This document shows, piece by piece, positions 11,468 through 23,609 of a stretch of 64,000 bases of DNA. The stretch is taken from positions 3,760,001 to 3,824,000 of the forward strand of contig CM034141.1 of NCBI GenBank assembly GCA_019914995.1, written 5' to 3'. Numbering within the stretch: position 1 is the stretch's first letter; each line of letters opens with the position of its first letter. The notes beneath the pieces were generated by a model. The model saw nothing but the letters and a program-made list of their open reading frames with translations. It had not been told where the DNA came from and did not search any database. The position numbers and the translations under genes are program-made. Source of the stretch: Acanthochlamys bracteata (taxonomy: Eukaryota > Streptophyta > Magnoliopsida > Pandanales > Velloziaceae).

Positions 11468-11785
11468 TAGGGCGTGTTTAATTACATAAAATTAAATTTA
11501 ACAAAAGTAAAGCTCAGTGAAAAGTGGAATTCAATAGATGTAAAGTTCGGAGTGTAATTGAAATATACAAAGTAAACTTTGGAGTTAAATTTTAATAAAA
11601 GTGAAGTTGATATGGATGTAGAATTGAAGTTTAAAGTCATAATTAAAACATATAAAGTGGCAAATTGTAAAATCTAAAAGCATAAAGTGAAATTCTTTAT
11701 AATTTATACATACACTTGGCCACCACAAATTACACTATAACAGCGAGGTAATTGACGTGGGGCTCAACCAATCGAACACACCCTA
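11468..11785. mobile_element. hAT-like MITE with TAGGG(C/T)GTGTT termini
   Basis: The left end reads TAGGGCGTGTTTAAT and the reverse complement of the right end reads TAGGGTGTGTTCGAT, 12 of 15 positions alike. The 318-bp interior is AT-rich and noncoding, with repeated 'AAAGTGAAGTT' type motifs. TAGGG-starting ends are typical of plant hAT MITEs, which make 8-bp target duplications; I see no clean duplication at the flanks. Related sequence appears inverted at about 11,095-11,310 and again near 34,304-34,460 and 58,985-59,215. Confidence 0.5.
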
Positions 11786-13928
11786 AAACAACGACCCCAT
11801 AAAAAACGAAAAAAAAGAAAAAGGAAAGAAATGAAATATGAGCACTTGTGACATATTACGATCCGTGGGTGGAAAGTACCATCGGTAAGCGTTATATCTA
11901 CTAGAATGCTTTTTAGGGTCTCGGAAAACAAAAGATTGAAAGAGAGACGAAACGCACAACCACACTAATGGCGAAGTTGAAAAGGAGCCGAACAAGTTCA
12001 ACAAAATGTTAATGACGGCCTATGTAATAAGTGACATATTTATGTATTGTTTGCACTTTAGCGTTAGTAATTAAGAAGTGCTCGTATTAATGAGCGCCAT
12101 TATAAATTAGAGATCAGAGTGATGTAAAGAACATCATAAAGAAAAGTTCGAGATGTATATAAAGAAAGTCCGCAGCGCGCCACCACCGAAGGAGTACTGT
12201 TGAGTACCAGTCGTCCTCAACTCGGAGACTTCCGTTGCTGATCAAGCAGGGACACTATTGTGGTGAAATATCATCACCTAACTTTGCATCCCTACACGGA
12301 GCATGTTGATGAGTAAAGACTAGCGTGCGTATTGAAGAACAAATAAGGATCCTGTGCCTCTTTACACCCATGGATAGCCAGCAGAAACCGTACGTTCTCA
12401 TCCCTAAGGTTGTGCCAGTTGAGTTGATCTAGAACAAGCTAAATGTTGCTATCCAGGGCCATTGAAATGATAGTATAAATAGGAGAAGGCAAGCTAATTG
12501 TGGAAATTGATGCTATGGAAGGTACAGCTTATTATGAGCTTTTTTTCCACCTACTTTTCAAGTGATAGATTTTATTCAATTTAATTTTCTTCTTAATTAT
12601 TTTAATTTACTATTTGTTTTTTATATATAAAATTTTATGTGTGCCTAATCAAATTAGTGTTCGAATTGCCATGTCGCAAGCTCAAGTTATTGCATGAAGC
12701 TAAAGAATTGTTATGTTTGTTCAATAGCTGAAAGATTTCATGATATCAGTAGGAAGAATACGGCGACCAAAGAAAGTAATGTTGAGAATGATTTGACCAC
12801 AAATACTAAAGAGCATTCGTCTGCAAATCATGCTTAGCATGACCATCGTCAATCCCGTAAGCTCAAATAATTTCACGAAGCTGAAAAATTGTCATGTTAG
12901 TTCAATAGCTGGAAGATTTCATGAGATCAATTGAAAAAAACGGCGACTAAAGGGAGTAATGTTGAGAATGACTTGACCGCAAATGCTAAAAAGCATTCGC
13001 CTTCAAATCATACTTAGCATTACTCCTTCGGTCACCGTATTTTTCTGAACATTGTTAATTCCAATATTTTTTTAACAATTAAAGTTTCATGTGTGGCTAC
13101 TCCAACCTCGCATAAAATTACTGGCGAATGAAAAGCCAGCAAGTTTGGTACTAAAACAAAATTTCAATTCTTCTTAGAGATGAATTACTGTCTCTCCTTT
13201 GCCGGTAATGGTATTGGAAGTTGAAATTTCAAAAACTGTAAAACTACTGATGCTAATCGGTACTATGAAATGATTCAATCGTGTAAGTTGTTTTTCTAAT
13301 ATTGAGTTGTTGTTATTGCTTAATTAAGAATTTGAATCAAAAATTGTGTCGCCATCATAAAATTTAGGTAGCCACTAGTTATTCACTAATAAAACCTAAA
13401 GTCAAGAATATCGACTATGTTATCGATCTACTAACTAGCAAGGACGGTACGTTAAGACAACCGTTTTACGAACTTGATGACATGATACAACAGAATTAGT
13501 TACATATGATCTAACGTCTGAATGTTTTATACAAAATTAGTCGAAATGTTAACGAAAAGGTAACGAAGTCTTCATCTTTAATTGTTGACTTGTTGCTACA
13601 AAATGTGTTGAATCCAAAAATCTACGAAATAAAGGTGAAAACAGAAAACAATTAATTTATAGTGCTAGTCTCTAACTAGCTATTTTGGTTGAGAATCGGG
13701 ATATTAACTTTTGAGCTCGGGCAAAATTGGTAGAAAGTGAGGTCAATGCTTGTCTCAACAATGAGCCACAATATGAGGACTTAACTTGATCAATAGCTTT
13801 GCTCGTGAAATAGTGCAATCTTGAAGTACGTTGAAATGCATCTACTGAAAATAGAAATAGTAGCATGAGAAAATGCTACTTTTACATAGTATTTGGATTA
13901 TAGATAGCGGTAGGGAGTAAAGGAAAGA
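11786..13928. other. No recognisable gene; local duplication inside
   Basis: Mixed-composition DNA with no frame longer than about 70 codons that resembles a protein family. The 12,170-12,480 part is less AT-rich and looks like decayed coding or retroelement sequence, but I cannot assign it. The right edge abuts the Athila target duplication. Confidence 0.5.
12679..13030. repeat. Two-unit tandem duplication, period about 181 bp
   Basis: The block from 12,681 (CTCAAGTTATTGCATGAAGC) is repeated from 12,862 (CTCAAATAATTTCACGAAGC). The shared order is 'TTCAATAGCTG.AAGATTTCATGA', 'GTAATGTTGAGAATGA.TTGACC' and 'CAAATCAT.CTTAGCAT'. The copies differ by scattered substitutions. Confidence 0.75.
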
Positions 13929-13933
13929 TGAAG

Positions 13934-15207
13934 TGATAATGTGTAATGATACATATTTATTATATCTTATTGTTATAGTAAATATTAGATTTTTACTAAT
14001 ATTCTATTCATAATATGAATTAATTTATTTTATTTTATTTTGTGAAGTATAGGTGAATAAAGAAGCAAATTATTGAAAGAATAAAATAAAAGAGCTAATC
14101 ATGGAAGGAAATGTCAAGCGGCGGTCCTCATTGATGCATTTGACCAATCAAATCTAAATCAAAGATCTAGCATCAAATATAGCAACAAATCTATATCAAA
14201 TCTAATCCGAAGATTCTGAAGATATTTTTTTCTAATTTTGTGGGAGAAAGTTCAACTATAAAAATGGGTGAATGGAGGGCCAAAAAGAACCAACAAGGAG
14301 CGAACGAAGAGCCAACGAAAAACCTAGAGAGAGCCGAATGGGAGACAGAAGGAAGATCAGATAAAGAGACGAAAAATTCTTCAAATTTGCTTTCTTCTTT
14401 TTTTCTCATTTTTATTTTTCATATAATATTATTGTGTGCAATATTAATATGAGTGGCTAAATTCTCTAAACTGGAGTTAGGATGAAATCCTAATAAATTT
14501 AATTTATTTCTTGAATACTATGTGATATATGGATTGTTGATTTTATGTGAGTTGTTAATTCTTGTTTGATAGGATGTTTATGTGTTAAATTTGCATGCAT
14601 GATTAGCATTGAATTTGATATCTAAATTATTATATTAATTGTGTTTGCGAGGACCAATCGGAGCATAACCTACGAATTACAGGATTAATAACTGTAGTTA
14701 ATATTTATTGGACCAAAGTGAATGTAACTATATGATTTATGATTTCGCAGAACCTAATGCATCGTTAGTAATTTCTAAACAAGGAGTTAGAACATCACTA
14801 GCTATAGGTGATTTTATACTGGACCAAAGTTAAAGTCATAATTAGAAGTCGTATCTAAGAACTGGACTAAGATGTTACATATAAAGTCTTCACAATCATC
14901 ATAATCTATTATCATATTTATTTAAAGATTAAATTAGAGGCATTAGTGGTGGATTCTAAAACTCTAGTTGTTTGCATATCTGTTTTCTCGATCCGTCCGT
15001 TACTTTTCGTTCTTAGCTCTCGTACCTTTTGATTCGCTTTTACAAACACAACTTTTGTTAGTAAAAAAAAAAAATTTGAATTAGAATTAACAACAATCTC
15101 TGTGGAACAAACTCGTTATCTGCTATACGGTAGAAAACAACCGTGCACTTGCGGGATAGACTAGGATAGAATCACTGAGTTTTTTCTAATTGGTTTTATC
15201 TACATCA
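13934..15207 (+). repeat. Athila-type 5' LTR
   Basis: It starts TGATAATGTG and ends ACATCA. A TATA box (TATAAAAA) lies at 14,257-14,264, about 320 bp into the LTR, marking the likely U3/R boundary. It aligns along its whole length with 21,075-22,348. Confidence 0.92.
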
Positions 15208-15213
15208 AGTTTT

Positions 15214-15231
15214 TGGCGCCGTTGCTGTGGA
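15214..15231 (+). promoter_or_regulatory. Primer-binding site for tRNA-Asp
   Basis: TGGCGCCGTTGCTGTGGA lies 6 bp after the 5' LTR. It matches the complement of the plant tRNA-Asp(GUC) 3' end (TGGCGCCGTTGCCGGGGA) at 16 of 18 positions, the primer used by Athila/Tat elements. Confidence 0.85.
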
Positions 15232-15348
15232 TTGTTTTGTTTTGACTTTGATTCAATTTAGCTTCATTTAGATTTATTTATATTTTGAATTGTTCTGCAT
15301 TTAGCTTAGAACATATTAGTTTGTTTTTCATTATAGTTACATTATTGC

Positions 15349-17022
15349 ATGATCACTCGCTCTCATAGTCAATCTTCACTTGAATTTGATCCTGAGCTTG
15401 AAAGAGAGGTTAGGAGAATTAGACGTGAGCGTAGAAATCATTTGAATATTAGAATTAAAAAGATGGCTGTTGCACCGAATGAAACAATGGGAGACCTCGA
15501 CATTCCCACAATTTCTGTATCTCCATCTAGTATAGTTCTCCCTGATGCTGCTAGAAACTATGAGTTGAAAACTATTCATTTTAATATGATGCCTCCCTTT
15601 CATGGTTTGAATAATGAGGATCCTTTAGCTCATATTCGAAAAATTTTCAATATGGTTTCTAACATGCCTTTGACAGATGGGGTTACTGAGGAACACCTTC
15701 AAATGAAAATTTTTCCATACACTTTAAAAGATAGAGCAAAGGTATGGTTACAATCACTTAGATCTGGTTCACTTACTACTTGGATTGAAATTCAAAACAT
15801 ATTTTTAGAGAAATTCTTTTCAACTCAGAAAACTGATGCATTAAGAGATAAAATCATGCGATTCACTCAACAATCTGATGAGTCATTTTCTAAGGCATGG
15901 GAACGATTTAATAACTTATTAATTCAATGTCCCTACCATGGTTTGCCTATTTTGGTTTTAATGCGTATATTTTATAAGGCATTAACCGTTTCTAGCAAGG
16001 CTGCAGTGAATAATTATACAGGTGGATCTATTCGAAATAAAACACCAGCTGAATGTCAAACGCTATTCGAAAATCTAGCTCTTGAGACGCAACATATAGA
16101 TACACGAGGAAGACGAGCTGGAATTTATGAGGTGAATGGTAATAACGATTATGCTTCTAAAGCGCAGGTGAATGCTATTAATAACAAATTGGATGCTTTG
16201 CTGGCTATGAACGGAAAACTTTCAATACAAGAGGTATGTGGCATTTGTGATTTATCTGGTCATTCTATTGTACATTATCCACAGGGAGTAGATTTTTCTG
16301 AGTTTGTATAAGAACAAGCAAACATGGTAAGTTCGTATAACCGACATCCTAAACATGATCCATATTCAAACACTTACAATTCTGGATGGAGGAATCATCC
16401 TAACTTTTCGTGGAGCAATCAACAACACCAACCTCCACCTCAACCAAAGCCATTGACTTCATTGGAGGATTTGGTAAGACAGTTAGCAATTGGTCAACAA
16501 AAGCTTGAAGCTCAGGTAGGTCAAATTGCGCAAGCTTTGAACCAAAAAGAGTTTGGTAAGTTTCCTAGTCAATCTAACATCAATCTAAAAAATAATGAAC
16601 AAATAAAAGCCATTCAATTAAGATCAGGTAAGCTTATTAATAATGACGATAAAGATGATGTTTCTGATGAAAGTGTAGTTGCAGGTGATAAAAAATAAGA
16701 GTTGGACAGATCTGAATTAAGAGAAAAAATGTCGGAATCATCGCCATCTAAGAATGATCAACACCATGGGAAGAAAATTGATCATCATCCTTCCGGACTG
16801 TACAAGGCGGTTGATTGTTATACACCTCCTATACCATTTCCGGGCCGATTAAAACAAAATAAACAGGATAAGCAATTTCAAGATATTTATGATATGTTAA
16901 GTAAAGTGCATATTAACCTTCCTTTGCTTGATGTGATTGAACAAATTCCAGCATACGAAAAATTCATTAAAAATTTGAAGGCTCACAAACTCAAATTTTC
17001 ACCAACGAAAGAGTCAGGTTGA
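15349..17022 (+). pseudogene. Athila gag region
   Basis: The start ATG follows the primer site by about 120 bp. The capsid-type retrotransposon gag domain is recognisable by MPPFHGLNNEDPLAHI, MKIFPYTLKDRAKVWL and FLEKFFSTQKTDALRD. A CGICDLSGH knuckle-like motif follows near 16,240, then a Gln/Pro-rich nucleocapsid-like stretch. Gag forms the virus-like particle. This part belongs to a broken element. Confidence 0.8.
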
Positions 17023-17867
17023 ACAAGAATGTAAGTGCAGTGTTGAAAAACGAGCTTCCACCTAAGCTTGATGATCTAGGTAGTTTTGATATTCCTATCA
17101 CTATTGGTGCCAAGAGACTTGGACGTGCTATGTTGGATCTAGGAGCAAGCATCAACTTGATGCCATTTTCTATCTACAAAGAGTTGGGTTTGGAAGGTAT
17201 AAAAAAGACTACTGCACGTCTCGAGCTTGCTGACCATTCCATACGGTATCCCACAGATATTGTAGAAGATATTTTAGTTCAAATTGACAAATTAATTCTT
17301 CCTGCAGATTTCATTGTTTTAGATATGGAGAAAAACTTGATAAGTGATCGTGAGATCCCTATTCTTCTTGATCGTCCGTTTATGGCTACTGCAGACATAT
17401 GTATCAACGTGAAAAAAAGCACCCTCATAATGACATTATTGGGTGAAACCGTTAAATTCAAAGTGTTTGATGCTTTAAAACATCATTCTATTTCTTCAGA
17501 TTCTTCCTTTTCTGTTGATTTATTAGATCCACTAATCGATTCTATTGTTTTGCAGGAAAAATATAAGGATGATTTGGAAGCAGCGTTAATTTTAGATATG
17601 ACAGATAGTGATAATTGTAATGATATGCTCGCTGCCCTAAATGTGTTAAAACCAATTCAACCTAGTTATAGAGCCTCATTTGAACCTTTAGAGATGAATA
17701 AAATAAGGATAGAGCTATCTACTGTAGTCCCTCCTAAGTTAAAACTCAAACCATTGCCTGAACATCTTAAATATGCATTTTTAGGTGATAATGAAACCCT
17801 CCCAGTCATCATATCTTCAGATCTTAAAGTTAGAGAAGAGGAGAGCCTCATTAATATCCTAAAATAG
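17019..17867 (+). pseudogene. Athila aspartic protease region
   Basis: The retropepsin-like domain holds the motif MLDLGASINLMPFSIYKELG, the Athila variant in which the active-site triplet is followed by ASINLMP. It goes on to the second-half motifs (FIVLDMEK, then PILLDRPFMATA). It lies between gag and reverse transcriptase as expected. Confidence 0.8.
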
Positions 17868-17918
17868 CATAGGACAGCAATAGGTTGGACAATAGCTGAC
17901 ATAAAAGGTATTAGTCCT

Positions 17919-19418
17919 GTGATGTGTATGCATAGAATTTTAATGGAGGATGATGCCAAACCTACTCGTGAAAGCCAAAGGAGATTAAATCCTAATATGA
18001 AAGAGGTTGTTAGAGTTGAAATTTTAAAACTGCTTGATGTAGGAGTAATCTATCCAATCTCTGATAGTAGATGGGTTAGTCTTGTACAAGTAGTACCTAA
18101 GAAATCTGGGGTAACAGTAGTTAAAAATGAGAATAATGAATTGATCCCTATAAGAACAACTACGGGATGGCGTGTTTGTATTGATTATAGGAAGTTAAAT
18201 TCTGCAATAAGAAAAGATCATTTTCTTTTATCTTTCATTGATCAAATGCTTGAACGTTTAGTTGGACACTCACATTATTGTTTTCTTGATGATTTTTTTG
18301 GTTATAATCAAATTCCAATTGCTCCGGAAGACCAAGAGAAGACAACTTTCACTTGTCCATTTGGTACTTTTGCCTATAGGAGAATGCCCTTTGGTTTGTG
18401 TAATGCTCCAGCAATATTTCAAAGATGTATGATGGCTATATTCTCTGATATGGTAGAGAGAATCATCGAGGTATTTATGGATGACTTTTCAGTTTTTGGA
18501 TTTTCTTTTGATGGATGTCTTGATAATTTGAAATTGGTTTTATCTAGATGTGAAGAAACGAATTTGGTTTTGAATTGGGAAAAATGTCATTTTATGGTTA
18601 AACAAAGAATTGTCTTAGGACATGGGGTTTCTAGTAAAGGAATTGAGGTGGATAGAGCAAAAATTGAAATTATTAAAAATCTACCTTCCCCTAATTCAGT
18701 TAAGGGCATTAGAAGTTTTTTAGGCCATGCTGGTTTTTATAGAAGATTCATTAAAGATTTTTCTAAAATAACTAGACCTCTATGTGATTTATTGGCTAAG
18801 GATGCTGTGTTTGATTTTGATAAAGATTGTTTGCATGCATTCAATAATTTGAAAAATGCCTTAACTACTGCTCCTATCATTACCGCTCCTGACGGGAATT
18901 TATCATTTGAATTGATGTGTGATGCTTCAGATTACGCTATTGGTGCAGTTTTACGTCAACGAATTGATAAACTACCACATGTTATATATTATGCTAGCAA
19001 AACTTTGAATGATGCACAACTTAATTATTCAACAACAGAAAAAGAGTTGCTTGCTGTGGTGTTTGCTTTAGAAAAATTTCGTTCATATATTTTTGGTTCT
19101 AAAGTTATTGTATTTACTGACCATGCTGTTCATAAGTATTTGTTGACTAAAAAAGATGCTAAGCCTAGGTTGATTCGATGGATCTTATTGCTACAAGAGT
19201 TTGACTTGGAGATTAAAGATAAGAAAGGAAGCGAGAATGTGGTAGCAGACCATCTTTCTCGTATCGTGATTGAAGATCAAAGAGAAGGAGATGATATGCC
19301 TCTAAATGATTCTTTTCCAGATGAACAACTTCTTTCCATTACTTATAAAGAACTTTGGGATGCTGATTTTGTGAATTATCTTGCTAGTGGTGTATTGAAA
19401 AATAATTTATCTTTTTAG
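17919..19418 (+). pseudogene. Athila reverse transcriptase / RNase H region
   Basis: The region shows all the usual Ty3/gypsy reverse-transcriptase blocks: [13 protein letters not shown], the palm strand [35 protein letters not shown], the catalytic block [13 protein letters not shown], and the thumb motif [12 protein letters not shown]. RNase H follows, with the first acidic motif at [16 protein letters not shown], then [12 protein letters not shown] and KVIVFTDH, ending at [12 protein letters not shown]. The wording of the blocks is that of Athila elements. It belongs to a broken element. Confidence 0.88.
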
Positions 19419-19442
19419 GAAAAGAAGAGATTTCTGTCTATA

Positions 19443-19802
19443 GTGAAGCACTATTATTGTGATGATCCCTATTTGTTTAAATACTGTCCGGACCAAATCA
19501 TTAGAAGATGCGCTCCTGAGGATGAACAAGAAAGCATTCTAAAGCATAGCCATAAGTTAGCATGCGGAGGTCATTTTGGTGCTAAGAAAACAGCCCATAA
19601 AGTCCTTCAATCAGGAAAGCTGAAGTCAAAATGGCATGGACCATATGAGATAGTTGAAAGCTTTCCACATAGAGCTATAGAAATCAAAGATCTCAAATCT
19701 GGAGCACAATTTAAGGTCAAGGGGCATCGCTTGAAGCCATACTTAGAGGCCACCCCCGCAATCCAAACTGAACCAACCCTTCAACTGCGCGATCTTATTT
19801 GA
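19443..19802 (+). pseudogene. Athila integrase-region fragment
   Basis: The left part has the integrase zinc-binding arrangement (motif [17 protein letters not shown]). The right part has the C-terminal integrase fold signature [13 protein letters not shown] followed by [11 protein letters not shown]. Only these end portions of the integrase are recognisable in this fossil. Confidence 0.7.
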
Positions 19803-21074
19803 CAAATTTTTCGTCTGGCTGAAGACGTTAAATTTAGCGCTTATTGGGAGGCAACCCAATGCCTTTCTCTCTAGTAGCAATTGAATTTTGTAGGATTTTA
19901 TTTTCGTTTGATTTGATATGTTTATTATTTTTTAAGAATTCGGAAAGAAAGAAGAATCACTATAATGCAAAGATTTGTTGCTGTGATGCAGTTAATGGAG
20001 AAGTTAATCAAAGATTCAGACTATTTAAAATCAGGGGAGCTTCCCTACACCTCAATGTTTATCCGTTTGCTTTATACATTGTTCATTTTTATCTTTCACT
20101 ATTGAGGACAATGTCGAATTTAAGCTTGGGGGGGAGATAGAAAATTATACATAAACATCGATTGATAGTCTATCATCCATTTTTAAATAATGAATTTGAA
20201 CACTCTTTCTAGTATGGCTTTTGAAATTAGAATTCTTATTGAGTTTGTTGGTATAATATTTTTATTAACTAAGTCTACATTCTTCTTGATATAGTACTGT
20301 ATATAATTGAGTTGATAAAATCTTGTCATTCTAGACAATGCAATTGAATACATTTTATAGAGGATATCGATATCATAGTCTATAGCGAGTGATGACATCT
20401 ATCACCATACAATGTGAGGCTTAGAGTTGATCTTAGCATTTTTTGTGTTGTCTTGTTTTGTTTTCAATTTTTAGGGATAATTGAGATACAGAGTTATAAA
20501 GAGTCTTTGAAAAGCACAATGGTAAAGAAAGAGCATTTGTATTGAAAAAAAAAAAAAAAAAAAAAAGCTTGAGTATACATTGTAAAATGCAATGGTGAAG
20601 AAAGAGCAATTAAATAAATAAAAGAGCTGCAAAATTGGGCCAATGCTTGAGTATACCTTATTCTTTTTGAATTTAAATGTGCTATTAGTTACTTTGTATT
20701 TTGACGACTTCCTAAATTTGATTTCATTCATTACAATATTTAAAATAACTTGGTGAATCTCTAAAAATTGTATGTGCAGTGGGGAGATGATTTCTAAACA
20801 TACTTATGGACATTGAATTCTAAACTTCCTTCTAATATGTTGCATATATTTTGGAATGCGAGGTTGAATTGATTTGATTACTATATAGTGCAATTAAGGG
20901 AGTTTGTAAATGATGTTAATTTGTTTATTATGCTTACATTATTTTTTAAAGATTTTGGATGATCAAGCTACACGAAGGAATTGAAAATTATGAGAATAAG
21001 TTGTGAAGAATAATATATATAATTTTCTTATCATTTTGCTCGAGGACTAGCAAAAAATTAAGTTTGGGGGTATT
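19803..21074 (+). other. Athila 3' noncoding region with two polypurine tracts
   Basis: TTGGGAGGCAACCCAA at 19,844-19,859 is a short inverted repeat typically found after pol in Athila/Tat elements. A first tract (AAGCTTGGGGGGGAGATAG, 20,122-20,140) and a second (AAGTTTGGGGGTATT, ending at 21,074 against the 3' LTR) are the internal and terminal polypurine tracts that prime plus-strand synthesis. A 22-base A run lies near 20,545. I see no envelope-like gene. Confidence 0.7.
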
Positions 21075-22348
21075 TGATAATGTGTAATGATACATACTTA
21101 TTATATCTTATTGTTATAGTAAATATTAGATTTTTATTAAAATTCTATTCATAATATGAATTAATTTAATTTATTTTATTTTGTGAAGTATAGGTGAATA
21201 AAGAAGCAAATTATTGAAGAAATAAAATAAAAGAGCTAATCATGGAAGGAAATGTTAAGCGGCGGTCCTCATTGATGCATTTGACCAATTAAATCTAAAC
21301 CAAAGATCTAGCATCAAATATAGCAACAAATTTATATCAAATCTAATCCGAAGATCCTGAAGATATTTTTTCCTAATTTTGTGGGAGAAAGTTCAACTAT
21401 AAAAAGGGGTGAATGGAGGGCCAAAAAGAACCAATAAGGAGCGAACGAAGAGCCAACAGAAAATCTAGAGAGAGCCGAATGGGAGACAGAAGGAAGATCA
21501 GATTAAGAGACAAAAAATTCTTCAAATTTGCTTTCTTCTCTTTTTCTCATGTCTTATTTTTCATATAATATTATTGTGTGTAATATTAATATGAGTGGCT
21601 AAATTCTCTAAACTGGAGTTAGGATGAAATCCTAATAAATTTAATTTATTTCTTGAATACTATGTGATGTATGGATTGTTGATTTTATGTGAGTTGTTAA
21701 TTCTTGTTTGAAAGGATGTTTAGATGTTAAATTTGCATGTATGATTAGCATTGAGTTTGATATCTAAATTATTATGTTAATTGTATTTGCGAGGACCAAT
21801 CGGAGCATAACTTACGAATTACAGGATTAATAACTGTAATTAATATTTACTGGACCAAAGTGAATATAACTACATGATTTATGATTTCGCAGAACCTAAT
21901 GTATCGTTAGTAATTTCTAAACAAGGAGTTAGAACATCACTAGCGATAGGTGATTTTATACTGGACCAAAGTTAAAGTCATAATTAGAAATCGTATCTAA
22001 GAACTGGACCAAGGTGTTAGATACAAGGTCTTCACAATCATTATAATCTATTATCATATTTATTTAAAGATTAAATTAGAGGCATTAGTGGTAGATTCTA
22101 AAATTTCAGTTGTTTGCATATCTGTTTTTTCGATCCGTGCGTTACTTTTCGTTCTTAGCTCTCGTATCTTTTGATTCGCTTTTACAAACACAACTTTTGT
22201 TAGTAAAAAAAAAAACTTGAATTAGAGTTAACAACAATCTCTGTGGAACAAACTCGTTATCTGCTATACGGTAGACGACAACCGTGCACTTGCAGAATAG
22301 ATTAGGATAGAATCACTGAGTTTTTCTTAGTTAGTTTTATCTACATTA
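21075..22348 (+). repeat. Athila-type 3' LTR
   Basis: It is the same length (1,274 bp) as the 5' LTR and colinear with it; TATA box at 21,398-21,405. It follows the terminal polypurine tract directly and is followed by the target duplication TGAAG. Confidence 0.92.
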
Positions 22349-22353
22349 TGAAG

Positions 22354-23609
22354 CACTTCCACACCGCTAGCATGTTTGGTAATACTTTATTAAAGAGAAG
22401 GAAAGGGAGTAGTTTCCCATCCTTCCCACTTCTTCATAGTTAAATGCGTACCTCGACTATTCGGCGAGTACACGTACAGAAACAGTTTTGCTTGCATTTT
22501 TGTTCATCTCTACTACCTTACATAATCTTGTCTCTCCTTCTTTTGAGTAGCAACACTCAACTGTCCCGCTTTCACGCCATTCATTCTCACTCCGTCTACG
22601 GCCGCCCCACTTTCGTCCTTCGATCTTCTTCTCACCCTCCTCCACTTGTTTGATCTGTCTTTCTCCTTATTCTTCATTTTATTTTCTTCGGCGAGTCGGA
22701 TTTCTATTTTTTTTTGAATCTTTATTTATATTTTCTAATATTTTGATTGGAATTTATTTCTAAAATTTTTGTTGGATTATTGTTAGTGATGGTTATTGAT
22801 GATCTATTTCTATGAAGAAAATGAAAGTATATTTGAGAATTAGTGATTGTGTGATAATTTTGATCTTTATGAATTACCAGCGAAGCATATTTGCTTTTAA
22901 TTTGCCAATTGTGCCATATAAAAAAAGAAATGATAATTGAATTTTTATTTAAAAGATATTTTGTTAGCAAATTGAACTTTTTAAAATTTCTTTCGACGAG
23001 TGAATCATTACCGTAAATATCCAATTATTTGTTTACCATGCGTTTTCATGCATGTACATGGTAAAATTGAGGATGACTTTTAAAGGATGATTAATGATAA
23101 TTGCTTCTATAACTAAAGAAGGTAAATGGTTTATTTAATTTAGAAAATTGGGTAACATTGAAGAAATCTATGTCATGGATAAATGCTCTGTTTAGTTTGT
23201 GTGAGAATGTAGAGCAACTTATTGAGTACTTTGTGTGAGCAGTAAATACTTTAGTAGAAATAGAAAGCGAATTGTCTAAAATTATATAATAAAATTTATA
23301 ATAATATAAAGTTAGATTAACCTTCAACACCACTTTAGTGAGCGGGTATAACGTGGCGCACTCTGCATAGCAAGCGTCTCGTTCGCCGGTGTATCAGTGT
23401 ACGGTGAGTTGTAGCACCTTCAACCGCCAGTTTAGTTCCCTTTGGCCTTTTCCTTTCTTAACCAGCCAATTAACCACCTGATTGATATGGAACCACTCCA
23501 ACTCCGTTCACACACACCAACTTCTGCTACTGATTTACTACTGTTCCTCGAGTCCGTGTAAATGAGTAAACAAATATAATTTCAAGCGTCGGGAATACTG
23601 AAATCGTCC
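22354..23609 (+). promoter_or_regulatory. Upstream region of the Nudix hydrolase gene
   Basis: This lies between the Athila insertion and the first codon of the Nudix gene. A C/T-rich block at 22,440-22,680 has a 69-codon frame (MRTSTIRRVHVQ...) that I cannot assign. From 22,700 to 23,330 it is AT-rich. The last 270 bp are less AT-rich and contain CAGCCAATTAACC (a CCAAT-type box) near 23,463, consistent with a core promoter and 5' leader. The retrotransposon ends about 1.26 kb upstream of the ATG. Confidence 0.35.

Larger units (their letters stand above)
13934..22348 (+). mobile_element. Ty3/gypsy Athila-lineage LTR retrotransposon
   Basis: An 8,415-bp element is flanked by a perfect 5-bp target duplication TGAAG (13,929-13,933 and 22,349-22,353). 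Both LTRs are 1,274 bp. The primer site complements plant tRNA-Asp, and the internal order is gag, protease, reverse transcriptase/RNase H, integrase-region fragment, long 3' noncoding stretch, polypurine tract. The tRNA-Asp site, the reverse-transcriptase signature, the TTGGGAGGCAACCCAA motif after pol and two polypurine tracts point to the Athila/Tat group. Full Athila elements are usually longer (about 10-12 kb). In the first 500 bp the LTRs differ at roughly 4% of sites by eye, suggesting insertion of order 1-3 million years ago, depending on the rate. The ends look whole; the interior is broken, with several breaks. Confidence 0.92.
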
